NCBI RefSeq assembly: GCF_020379485.1
Contig: NW_026015200.1
Coordinates: 1 to 64,000 of the forward strand
DNA: 64,000 nt
Direction: 5' to 3'
Source of the DNA: Brassica napus
Taxonomy: Eukaryota > Streptophyta > Magnoliopsida > Brassicales > Brassicaceae
How positions within the stretch are numbered: the first letter of the stretch is position 1; the number at the start of each line of letters is the position of its first letter. The translations under genes were made by a program, and so were the position numbers. Positions 37,068 through 47,664 of this stretch are shown one piece after another. The notes under the pieces are model-generated. The model ran no database searches. It saw only the letters and a list, made by a program, of their open reading frames with translations, and was not told where the DNA came from.

Positions 37068-40000
37068 CATGCTTACGCCCTCTCCTTTTAGAAATACTTT
37101 CATTCCTCTCTAGACAAATGCTCGAGTAAGAAATACCTTTCCTTTTCAGTCGAGTTACTAAAGCACCTGGGATAAACGTCCTCTGATCTAAATAAGAGCT
37201 CATGTTTGCTTTCTGGCAATGAGCTACATGATATTTACTTTTCATCGAATTTTGAAATTTTTTATTAATATTGAAAGATTAATTTTACAATGTTCTAACA
37301 AAAGAAATAAAGTGCACCTTGATAGTTACTTTTGTAATATATACGTTTTTGTGAGATTATGTATGTTTATTTAAGAATTTAACTCGTCATTGCACCATCG
37401 CACTATAATACATACTATAGTACTATCTTATGTAAATTTTGAGGATATTTATTTCGTTCCAAATATCCTGTAAAAATGAATGAGGATACTTAAATAAATT
37501 ATGTTGTTCCAAATATAATTTTACACCACAACATAATTTGTTTGCAGACTCAAGTAAGTATCAATGAATGAGTATGGAGTCGTTAGAATTGCCACAATAT
37601 TTATAGACATTTGCTAGATTGACGGACGACATTGACCATCATTCACCTATGAATTATGTGCTCATCCTCGCTTTATATAACTTTATATACTTATATCATG
37701 ATTGAAGATATTGAAGAACAGCTGTAATTGATTCCTCGGGGAAAAAATATCAAACGGGCTATCAATTTCTAGTCACTATCTGTCTTATTATCGTGTTATT
37801 TCAATTACTTGTGTATTTATATTCTGATATAACTTATAGCAGATAGTACTAAATAGTATCTTATGAGTGTTGACAAAAAAATAGCATCAATATGAGCAAA
37901 TGAGCAATGGACAAGTGGACCAACAGTACAGTACGATATATAGAAAAAAAACAATTCTGTAAGATTGTCTTCGAATAGAAAATCTAAACAGAAATCCTCT
38001 GCGTCCTTTCTCACCGAAAAGTTCCATAACAACCAGGTGTAAATTTGATGTTTTCACAAAATGATGTGTGAGATTACAGGAAAAAAACGGATGATTACAA
38101 ATTATTATGGAAAAGAAAAACAAAACAAGTTTATATTTCTAAAAAAAGTTATACTATAGACCAAAACAATGTTTACTTGTTTTGGGGACTTTGTATTATT
38201 TACGTCATATTGTCGTCCTTTAAATGTACCAAGCTTCATGATTTTCACGTTCATATTCTAAATTTAGAATAATATACATATTTCATGATCAATGGTCCCG
38301 AAAATGTCGGTCCGTGTAGTGATATTGCATTATCTTGTTTTTACAAGTTCATAAGTACATGGGGAAAAAAGTTCATATGTAAAATTAATTAGTTTTTTAA
38401 ATATCTCAAATTACTTTTGTTAACAGATATAATTTTCTGAAACTACTAGGTTCCCATGAGTTTTTAACTACATAGTAAAAATGTACAGCTAGGTATGGGT
38501 GAAAACATCTACAACCATTTCGCATATAGAATTCAAAATCAAAACTACTGCCAAACGATATCTAATATGGTCAATTTAAGACCATAGTTTAACTATATGT
38601 CTATTTTATCTGCACGAATACACCGTGAACCACATATGAGAATATGCATCGATCTAAATACCTTTTTAATGTGGAAGTACGAATACATCACATATATGCT
38701 GCTGGTACGTTTCAACCCAACTCCGACAATAACCCATAAATGAGCTTAAGCTTATAAAACCGCAGTCATATCGCAAGGGGATTAGATTTTAACATAAGTT
38801 TGGGCATTTCTTTCTTGTGAGCATTGCGACTATCGATCTTTTTGAACACTTGTTTAGATTTTTCCAACCTCCATATAATCTTCTCGTTATTCCACTTCTT
38901 CATCAAACAATAGCATCCTGGATCCACTCTTGATTTGACTGTGAACCGTAATTTTCTCATGGGTGTCACGTATTTTATTTATTCACCCGGTCACTAAATT
39001 TGATTATTGATTTAAAGTATCAAAAAGAAAAATCTCTGTTAAGATAAACATTTATCGTTTCGAAACTTCCCCTGGTCTAATCTGCTGGACTCTCGTTTTA
39101 CTGGCCGATACTGAACCATTGCGAATTATATCAACCAAAACTCCACTCTTCACTGTGTTTACAAGAATTTTGACCTTTAGTATACATTTTGTAGATAGTA
39201 AAAATTTTTACGAAGCATATACAAACGCAAAAAAAGATAAAAATTACAAGAACTAATTAAAAACATTTATAGGATACTGCATACCGATATTTCCTACGTA
39301 ATCATATATATTCTTTCACAGCCCTAGTTTCATTTACTTCGTACCAATCGAATATTTTTACGTATCCGTACCAAATCGGCCAATCGACGATTTGTCAACA
39401 TATCTCAAATAGAATAATGATGTAGTCACAAGTAATCATAATGTAAATATTTTTTTTATATAAAATATGTCGTATTCAGCTGTACTTATGCAAGTAATGA
39501 TGCACTAACTTTCATGAAGAAGCAGGCTTTTTGCTTTGACCACAAATAAATAACTTAGAACTATAGCTCTTATACGTAGAAATATCTATTTGACTTGTGA
39601 ACATATTAGTTATATATTTGTAAGCTAAGTACGTGTACTATCTATCAACTCCATTACGTGGATTGTTGCAGGATAAATATATGTGATCATTGAATTAATT
39701 ACGAAGAATAAACAGTCTGGCATAGAGTGTTTATATATTAGTTGACTTTTGGCTGCACGCCATAATACTACAGTATAAGATACTAAATAATTATTTACGA
39801 GAAACGTATAGGCTAATTAGTTCTATGTCCGTTCGATTGGCATAAAGACTTAGATCATTCTCTGATGTTCTGATTTATATTTTTTAAAATAGAATAACTC
39901 TATAATAGAATTAGGTTAGACTGAAATAAAAAATAGATTAGTGAAAAGATAAAATTAATTTTCTATTTATAGAGTAAAACTGTATTTACTATATTATAGA

Positions 40001-41015
40001 ATGGAAAGCGGAGAATTTAAGCTTTTTTTTAACTGTAAATGGGAAACACGCAAATTTCCAAGGAAAGCCCAATCTTGGTACTCGACCTCGAAATGCCAAT
40101 TTAAACGGTTCTTTCAGATGGAGAGCGTCTTGCTGGAGGTTTCAGTCTCTTTCGGCCTGTATGTAGACTTTGTTTTATAGTGAAAATAGAATAGTGATGA
40201 AAATGTTCATAGAATAACAAGCTGTAAAACTTCTATCTCATTGGAAATGTGTTTATGGCCGCAAATGTTGAGGGAGTAAAAGAAGTATTGTAACAAAACT
40301 TGGAATTTGGAGATGAAAAAAGATACTATCACACTTTGTCTTAAACTTTTTTTTTGCTAAATCGTCCTAACTTGTAAAGTTTACAATTTGATAATTAATC
40401 TTACAAGTTATCAAATATTTTATCCCAAAAAAACAACATCCCGTTTGATCAATGGAGAAATTTCACTTTTACTTTCCTAATTCATGTTTACTATCATTAA
40501 AACGATATTTTTACAAATACATTTCTCATTAAAGAGGCAAAAGACTCGTATACCTTTGTTTTATAGATATATAATATAAATAATTATTTAAATAAAAATA
40601 ATTTTTTTATGGTTTTCTAATTGCACGTTTTCAAATTTGAACTTTTTTATAATTATTTTTTTTTTGAATTTTTTTTGAAAATTTTCTTTTTGAAATTAGA
40701 AAATTCTTATAGAAACTATCTTTAAAAACAATTAAATCTTCATGTATTTGTTTATATAATTATTAAAATCCTAAACCCCACCCTTAACTCCCTAAACCCT
40801 AAATCTAGATAAATTAACCCTAGGATTATAAGTATCTATTTACTTTTTTTTAAATGAGGGTAAATGTGGTTAATGTAAACATGAGAAGTGGTATTAAGAA
40901 TGTGGTAGTTTAGGCAATTTCTCTTGATGAGTATACTATATAAACCTTAAATGCTACATTTTCTTTGGTATTCCGACAAAGAAAAACTGATACCTAAATT
41001 TAAGTAATTAGATAC
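37068..41015. other. gene-free stretch
   Basis: AT-rich. A minus-strand ORF at 38766-38969 (about 67 codons, Lys-rich, C-Y-C-L-M-K-K-W in the middle) has coding-like composition but no recognised domain or upstream exon; it could be an exon relic. A degenerate telomere-like run (cctaaacccc, ccctaaaccctaaatc) occurs at 40770-40805, common in Brassicaceae intergenic DNA. Confidence 0.35.
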
Positions 41016-41019
41016 AATT

Positions 41020-41335
41020 TTTTTTGATAAACCCTTTCAGCTATCCGGTCGGCCCTGGGAAGAACAACTTAGTGCTACTGAATGAACTAGCTCGAAAGCG
41101 TATCACACTGTCTGATACGAGTTTGAATACCTTTCGCATATTGCCAAGGGGTGAACCAATCGTCTGATACGATCCACCATATAGACAACTTGGACCGAAA
41201 TCCAAGCTCAGACTGGCCAAGTAGTGATAATTTAGTTTCCAGGGGAAATCGAATCCAAAACTAATGTGAGTACGCACCAAGCCCAAAAGATTACCACTAA
41301 ATTACCACTACTCTGGCAGAACAACGAAATTCCGT
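41020..41335 (-). mobile_element. probable tRNA-derived SINE, minus strand
   Basis: Read on the minus strand, the head contains an A-box-like stretch (gtagtggtaatttagtggt). A B-box-like ggattcgatttcccc lies about 50 bp further on, inside 'gggcttggtgcgtactcac'. The element ends gggtttatc followed by eight A. This is the layout of Brassicaceae SINEs. The minus strand is open for 81 codons, but this is incidental. No clear target duplication was found. Confidence 0.5.
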
Positions 41336-41969
41336 TTCTCAATCTAATTTATGATTTCTGGTTTCATTATGTCATAAGTCATAGGCCAGATTAATTACAC
41401 ACCGCAAATAAAATGATCTTCTATCTTTCTGTCATTAAACAGTAATCATTTTAGAGTAGATAAAACAAACAATTTAGATGTGAAGTGTAATGGAATCATA
41501 TGGTCGGTAGAAAGTACACAATCAAAATGCGTTGTTTGTTGAGTGACTTGAGTCCGAGTCATCCATTATGAATGTCTACTGGTACACCAACAGTTTCATT
41601 TTGTTTATTACGAAAATTTTGATCATTTTCAAAAAAACATGTGTGAAGTCACAAGATGATCATCGTTCAACAAATCTTATGGTTGAATAAAATAGTCACA
41701 ATATGTTTGTTTATGGAACAACTTATGAGCATCTTTTCTAACAATAAAAATATTTATTTCATAAGTATTTTACATTAAAACAAACCAAAGTACCACTCAT
41801 CTTAACTGAACCACAGAACCAGTTAACCAGAGACACAAACAAAAACTGGTTTAATCTAGCAAGAGTCGTGACATTGAGGCCCATTACTTTACCTATAGCC
41901 CATGCGGTTACCAATCTAGTATCTATTCATAAGGTTCATTTATTCATTCTCAGTCTTCGTCATACGTGA
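41336..41969. other. intergenic, nothing recognised
   Basis: No open frame or repeat of note. Confidence 0.35.
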
Positions 41970-42593
41970 CCCGTCCGGGTTCGGATTGGATGCTTTGGGT
42001 TTTCGAATTTTTGGATGGAGAGGTATAGAATCTGTTCGGGTTATTTTATACTTCAGATCGGGTTCGGGTTTTTAAGATTCGGGTTTGGATTATTTCGGGT
42101 ATAACCGAACTGCGTAACAAATAAAAAAAATTTCTATGTATTCTTGATTTTGACTTTGTGAGACCAGAAAAAATATTGTTGAAGTTAGAAGATTGAACAA
42201 CTTAATATAAGATCTATGATCTTTCTGATTTGTTATTACGTTGAGGAACACGAGTATGTATTCTTTTTCTTCGTGTAATTTCTATTTGTATTATCTTGAA
42301 TAGAAAATGGTAAATAATCCTTCTATTCATAAATTAAAATCAAAGATACATCAAAATCAAACAGAACTCAAACCTGGATAATCATGAATGTTTGAGCTCA
42401 TGCATGTATAAAGAGCAAAGAGAAAACAAATCGTAAATCCTACTTGTAATCAAACATAAATCAAAATCGCAAAGTATAGTGATTCATACATGTAATCGGT
42501 CATAAATGAGTCTAAGTATGTACTGAACATATACGTTGAAGAAGGAGAAGACGGAAAGATTAATGGGAATGGAAGATGTAAGTTTAAGGTTAG

Positions 42594-42645
<52 letters not shown>

Positions 42646-42819
42646 GGGTACTTCATGTAATTGGTTCGGGTATCGGATATAACCAATCGGGTACGGTATC
42701 CGGACTGGTTGAATCCTAAACCCGTTTGTGTTTTTTTTAACTTCGGTTCGGTTTTTGGTTCGGGTTTTTCGGGTCGGTTCGGGTTCGGGTTCGGGTTTCG
42801 GTTAATATGCCCACACCTA
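41970..42819. mobile_element. hAT-type MITE of the CCGAAC family, left end lost
   Basis: 'gggttcgggttcggg' words crowd both ends (41975-42110 and 42655-42800). The right end gttaatatgcccacaccta is the typical TGCCCACCCCTA terminus. No matching left terminus or target duplication is visible, so it is probably truncated. It contains the (TA)n tract at 42596-42644. Confidence 0.5.
42596..42644. repeat. (TA)n microsatellite
   Basis: About 24 uninterrupted TA units. Confidence 0.95.
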
Positions 42820-43020
42820 GGCCCAAGTATGAAGCAACCGCCAACGCCACACGGGTTGTCTTTCCTTTTGTTTTTAAAACCAAGGTTTTGTCTTTCCAAA
42901 TTCCTATACCAGCTTACAACAAAAGCGATATTCCAACAAGAGAGCTAGAGCAAGAAACTTTAATAGTCGGACTAAGTTCCTCTTTGTTCTTTCCAAATAT
43001 TCTCGTTGAGTTTCATTAGA

Positions 43021-44812
43021 ATGACGAAGACTGAGAGTTTGCAGTATCCCTTGACTCCTTGACTTGTTCATCATCATTACCTCCTCCACAATATCAACAT
43101 CCAGAATTTTACATAGGAAGCTTCACCAACCTGGTTACTAGCTACGGTATACGATATAAAGGTGTTCTATGTCATCTTGATTCCTACGATTCAACACTAG
43201 GTCTGCGACACGGTATGGATTCTGTTTGAACCCTTCAAATCAACATCCCGTAACATTATGATTTATGGTATATAGTGATGTAGCTAAAAAATTAATTTAG
43301 CACCCTATATTTACCAAAACTCATTTATATTTTCAGTCACATATCTATAAAGAACTCTAAGATGAATTGTGTTTAAGTTGGAGTAGTGAAAAGATGGATA
43401 ACTTATAGTGATATCAATTATGAAATCATTGTAGGATCATTAATTAAACAAGTCTTTCGAGATAGGGTGGAACCAGATGCCTAGAAAGATCATCTGGCAC
43501 ACGAGAGGGGCATACATGGGCGTTACATATCCTTTTGTGATTCTTCCTTTTTCTTATTCAACAAGTTTCCCTGAATTTCCATGTAAAATAGAGTTACAAA
43601 TTTTGATATATTAATCTTTTTTTTTCTTGATTGTTTTTGTGCAGTGATATGTTATGGTAATGAGGGGAAGAATAACAACGGATTAATTTTAGATTCCGTT
43701 TTCTAATGACGTTCACAGTTACCACTTTAATCAAGGTACTTCTATAGAGATAAGGACATAAATTAGAGATAAAGATAACTACTACTATAACTTCTACTTG
43801 TGTTAATGTGTATCAGTTTCATTCTTGTTTGTTATTTCGTTTTCTAAACAAATCATACTCAAATCAAGGTACTTCTATAGAGATAAGGACATAAATTAGA
43901 GATATATAGTTATCTTTTATCTCTAGTTTTTGTCCTTATCTCTATAACTTCTACTTGTGTTAATGTGTATCAGTTTCATTCTTGTTTGTGCTTTCGTTTT
44001 CTAAACAAATCATACTTTCCTTTTTATTATGTGCCATTAACTTTTGCAGAAAATAGTCACGTTTCCATCGAGCTTTACCAGTTGTGGTTATTATCATTAC
44101 GGTTATGGTAGCTTCGCTAGAGAAGTTACGATCAGTAAACATTCTCCTGATACCATGAAACCACCACTCCCACAAATCTTCTCATGGTACGTTCACAACG
44201 GTGCAAAGACACGCCAGAAAGTTCCATTATTAATATCCAACGAAGAGCTCAGCAAACCACAAGCTGCTACTACAGATGATTCTGATGCTGAGGGGTCTGT
44301 CGATGATGGATCACAGATCGCTCTACCACAATATTTCGGTTCAGATTTCTATGATGATACTTGTTTTATGCCTTGTGGTGTGTGAAGTCATCATCAAGCT
44401 CCTACAAACACTACCTCCAAGCTGGTGTTTGCTCCTAAATTTTTCTTTACCGCTTTTCCGCCGGGAATATACTCATATCACACACTCTCTTTTATATTAC
44501 ATGATGTCACTTTAATACAGAGAGCATCGCACTAATTTTACTTGTTTTTTTTCTTCTTTCTAGATTGATGAAGGATTCAATTTTGAGACATTGACTGAGA
44601 ACATCATCATGCATTACGGGTTATGGGGTAATCTTCAAGGAAGCAACACAAATAATAAAGGACATCCTAATACTATTGATGGATCTTTTTACCGGATTTC
44701 GCACAATCCATTTGATCCTATCAGAAGACCTTGCAATGCGTTTGGCCCTACCGAGCGACCCTTCCCACACCTTCCCACTAGTCACAAACTGGCAGATTTG
44801 TGCTTTGTGTAA
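43021..44812 (+). pseudogene. SCD6/DCP5-like (LSM14-domain) pseudogene, left tandem copy
   Basis: This is a decayed paralogue of the intact gene at 52689-54071 with all four exons recognisable. Exon 1 keeps the LSM14 core (FYIGSFTNLVTSYGIRYKG, 43111 onward), but the ATG at 43021 is out of frame with it. Exon 2 (from about 43646, VICYGNEGK) meets a stop and a frame change before its end. Exon 3 (44050-44460) keeps KPPLPQ and GAKTRQKVPLLISNEELS but has an in-frame TGA at 44383. Exon 4 (44565-44812) keeps FNFETLTENI and the shared C-terminus LADLCFV. The downstream 'ggcacatatcattgac' is also shared with the intact gene, so the duplication extended past the stop codon. Confidence 0.85.
43731..43998. 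repeat. 133-bp tandem duplication with hairpin in the pseudogene's intron
   Basis: tcaaggtacttctatagagataagg starts at 43731 and 43864 and is followed by shared 'cttctacttgtgttaatgtgtatcagtttc'. In the second unit 'ataaggacataaattagagat' is followed by an inverted copy (atctctagtttttgtccttat). Confidence 0.8.
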
Positions 44813-44887
44813 AAATGGTATAGCTGTGGCACATATCATTGACGAGTTCATGTGTGTTTTGTCTCATGAATTTTTTTCTTATAGAGA

Positions 44888-45222
44888 ATGTTGTTTCTAT
44901 TAGTGCAGATGAGGCTGACAAAAAAACAAGTGCAAAAAGTAAAACACACAAAATTTGTTAATTGGTTTGTTTCCTACATCCCGGAATTTCGTCCAGATTT
45001 TATTGAATTAGAACAACGAACAACCTACAATTGCTATATGGTACAACACACACTAGTGTTTACCACTCTTTATTAAGTAAGTATTCTGTGAAGATAGGAA
45101 TCAAACACATATGCATAGATCACTATCCGGCTCACTGTCTTCTACAGATTGCAGATGCAATCTTCACAGACCACCACAATGAAACCGCATGTGCTAAACT
45201 CCACATGAGTCTAGGTTTCAAT
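44888..45222 (+). other. unidentified exon-like sequence interrupted by the LINE
   Basis: Two overlapping open frames (44888-45076 and 45031-45237) have coding-like composition and several possible splice signals (gtgcag at 44904, gtaagt at 45078, ctacag at 45145). The text continues across the LINE: the target site gagtctaggtttcaat is at 45207-45222 and resumes at 51712, where 51700-51890 is open in two frames. I do not recognise a family. It could be an old gene relic between the tandem SCD6-like copies. Confidence 0.3.
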
Positions 45223-45730
45223 GGCTGCGCTTTATAGAAAATGCAATAGCTTTTTCTCTCCCAGACACGAACCCCCAGAAAGGTCTGTGTTTAACGGTCC
45301 CTAGCTTCCCTCCCTGCATTACCCAACAAACACTAACCTCTTTCGGCAAAAAGCTACCAACCTTTTTCAACTTTTTTCAAATTCTCCTCGTTTCGAGAAT
45401 TACCCGCTGGTCCTTTCAAACTTCTGAGCTTTTACCCACCGGGTTCATCCCCCGACTCGGGTCGGAGGGACCGCCTCGTCGCCGCTAACCTCGCCGCGCC
45501 GGTGAAAAGTTTATCATGAAGTCCCTAGATCAGTTGGGTGAAGATTTTCACCCCCGGTAGAGAAAGCTTCGAATGTTCATTTCGCTGTCCTCAGGAGCAG
45601 ACTTGATTAAGTCTCGCTGAGTTTTCATCATCATTCCAAAACTCCGTGTATCTAGTTCTAGCAGCTGGTGATTATCAGCAACAGTTTCACCACATTTACA
45701 GGAAGAAGAGCCTTTGCTCAGTGATACCCC

Positions 45731-47659
45731 ATGGAAGGTAGAAAGTTCTCTGCTGCAGAGAAAGGTAAAGGCCCAGTCTTGGACCGCAACAAAGCACCTC
45801 GAACAGCTAGAGTCAGAGTGCAAGGACCGGCCAACGATGAACTACTACACAAGCACTCTCTCACTATCATTGGCAGAGTAACCAAACCATCCGTACAAAA
45901 GATGTGGTCATTAATAGCCTTCTTTACAGAGCTTTGGAAGTCAGACGTCAGACCCATTGGCTCAGACCTTGGACAAGGAATGTTCCAATTCCAGTTCCAA
46001 AATGAAGCAGACCTACTGGCTGTTCTTGAAAAAAGACCATACCACTTTGCTAAATGGATGGTGATGGTGGAGCGATGGGAACCGACAACAGATCCTACAT
46101 TTCCATCACTCATACCATTTTGGATTAAAGTCCAAGGAATCCCAATACACCTATGGACGGAGGAAACAGTTAAAAGCATTGGAGAAGACATAGGGATTTA
46201 TGAAGAAGCTGAAATCACTAACTTCTCAGTCCGGATGAGAGTGCAGATAAATGGGAGATTACCTCTCATTAAGAAGACTACGATAGAATACCCTAACGGT
46301 GATGAGGTCTTGGTACACTTGGTGTATGAGAAACTTGAAAAACACTGCACTCAATGCCACAAACTTGATCATGAAAGGGGAGACTGCTTACAAGCAAAGG
46401 CTCTGAAGCGAGAAATGGAAGCAAGGAGTCAAGTGAAGGATGATGCTGACTCTTGTGCCCAGCCCGGGGTAAGATATGAGGTAGAACCAAAGCACAACAC
46501 TCCCTTCCAGTTCTCAGCATCAAGACCAATGGAACTTAACTCCAACCCGAGATACCGAGCCTCAGTTGATTCCCGCAGAGATCAGGGGCAACGAAATTTC
46601 GAGACCAGAAAACCTTCGCACACGACCAGAGATAGAGCTTACAGAGACAGAAGCTGGGAGCACACATCTAGCAGAACAGAAAGATACCCAACCTACTCTC
46701 GAAGCAGAAGAGAATATCATCCTTACAGAGAAAGATCATCTCGCCAGATGATGTACAAAGAAGTAGGTAGACGCCCTAACCCCGTCTCAGATCTGCGACA
46801 ACAATTACTTGCCAAAGATGATCAACTTCCAGTAGAAGCACATACTAACGCCTCTAGAAATAAAAAGGAAACACCTAGGGCGCTTATCTCGACTGAAGAA
46901 TTATCTGCAAGGGGGATTCCCCTTCAGATGCGTCAAAACACACAGATTGTGTTACGTGACAATCAAGACTTCCCTCTGGCAGCACTTGAAGAAGCAATGG
47001 GTGAAGTCAGAGAAGTTATGAATCAATATGTTGCATGCCCTGATCCGACAGAAAGCGCTGCAAGAAGAGAGCGAGTGCGTTTGGCAGAAGAACAAGGAGA
47101 AGTTGAAGAAACCGCTGAGATGATGCTCAGAGCCTCACTAGCAACACAAAACCAGAGCCCACAACGAGAGAATCTACCAGAAACAGAGGAAAGAATCCCA
47201 GCAAAGCTCAGAATTGGAACAATCCCCTTCACATCGCCAGAGTCTGGAGAAAGAGTCCCAGTAAAACTCCGACTTAGCCCTTCCCCACCAGCTAAAGTGC
47301 ATGAAGAGGTAGAACTGGGCAACACTGTTAAACGAAAACCTGGAAGGCCCCCAGGACGAAAGAAAGTTGCAAGCAGCCCCAAAGTTGCAAGTAGTCCCAA
47401 GCTTTTATTAGCTTCCAGTGCAAAAAAGCACAAACCCCTCCTGAACAAAGCACCTCCATGTCGGCGACGCTTAAACCCAGGCAAGGAAGCTGGAACTACA
47501 AGCAGACAGACTAAGAGCAAAGTAACGACTTCTAGAGAAAGTGGAAGTCACCGCACTACTGGATCAGGATCAGATAACCAACCTCTTCGCAATATGATCC
47601 CTACAGGCCGCAAGAATCAGAGGACGAATTTTCCGAATCCGTCTCATCTCGGTCCTTAA
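45731..47659 (+). CDS. LINE ORF1 protein (DUF4283 + zinc knuckle)
   Basis: This is the nucleic-acid-binding protein of the LINE, expected to coat its RNA; 642 aa. Residues about 35-190 match the DUF4283 domain of plant LINEs (VQKMWSLIAFFTELWKSDV, QFQNEADLLAVLEKRPYHF, WMVMVERWEP, PFWIKVQGIPIHLWTEE). A CCHC knuckle follows at about 206-219 (CTQCHKLDHERGDC). The rest is long, basic and low-complexity: an Arg/Ser/Tyr-rich stretch (residues 270-340), two similar repeats ending 'AKLRIGTIPFTSPESGERVP' / 'VKLRLSPSP', and an AT-hook-like KRKPGRPPGRKK near residue 540. The ATG is the first in the frame after the leader, and the stop is 5 bp before ORF2. Confidence 0.9.
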   Translation: MEGRKFSAAEKGKGPVLDRNKAPRTARVRVQGPANDELLHKHSLTIIGRVTKPSVQKMWSLIAFFTELWKSDVRPIGSDLGQGMFQFQFQNEADLLAVLEKRPYHFAKWMVMVERWEPTTDPTFPSLIPFWIKVQGIPIHLWTEETVKSIGEDIGIYEEAEITNFSVRMRVQINGRLPLIKKTTIEYPNGDEVLVHLVYEKLEKHCTQCHKLDHERGDCLQAKALKREMEARSQVKDDADSCAQPGVRYEVEPKHNTPFQFSASRPMELNSNPRYRASVDSRRDQGQRNFETRKPSHTTRDRAYRDRSWEHTSSRTERYPTYSRSRREYHPYRERSSRQMMYKEVGRRPNPVSDLRQQLLAKDDQLPVEAHTNASRNKKETPRALISTEELSARGIPLQMRQNTQIVLRDNQDFPLAALEEAMGEVREVMNQYVACPDPTESAARRERVRLAEEQGEVEETAEMMLRASLATQNQSPQRENLPETEERIPAKLRIGTIPFTSPESGERVPVKLRLSPSPPAKVHEEVELGNTVKRKPGRPPGRKKVASSPKVASSPKLLLASSAKKHKPLLNKAPPCRRRLNPGKEAGTTSRQTKSKVTTSRESGSHRTTGSGSDNQPLRNMIPTGRKNQRTNFPNPSHLGP

Positions 47660-47664
47660 AAATT

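Noticed and set aside
38766..38969. 67-codon Lys-rich minus-strand ORF as a gene
   Set aside because: Coding-like but isolated, with no partner exon or known family; mentioned only in the intergenic entry.
40770..40805. Interstitial telomere repeat
   Set aside because: Only a few degenerate ccctaaa units; common noise in this family, no true array.
47023..47520. 165-codon minus-strand ORF inside LINE ORF1
   Set aside because: Antisense shadow of the real ORF1 frame.
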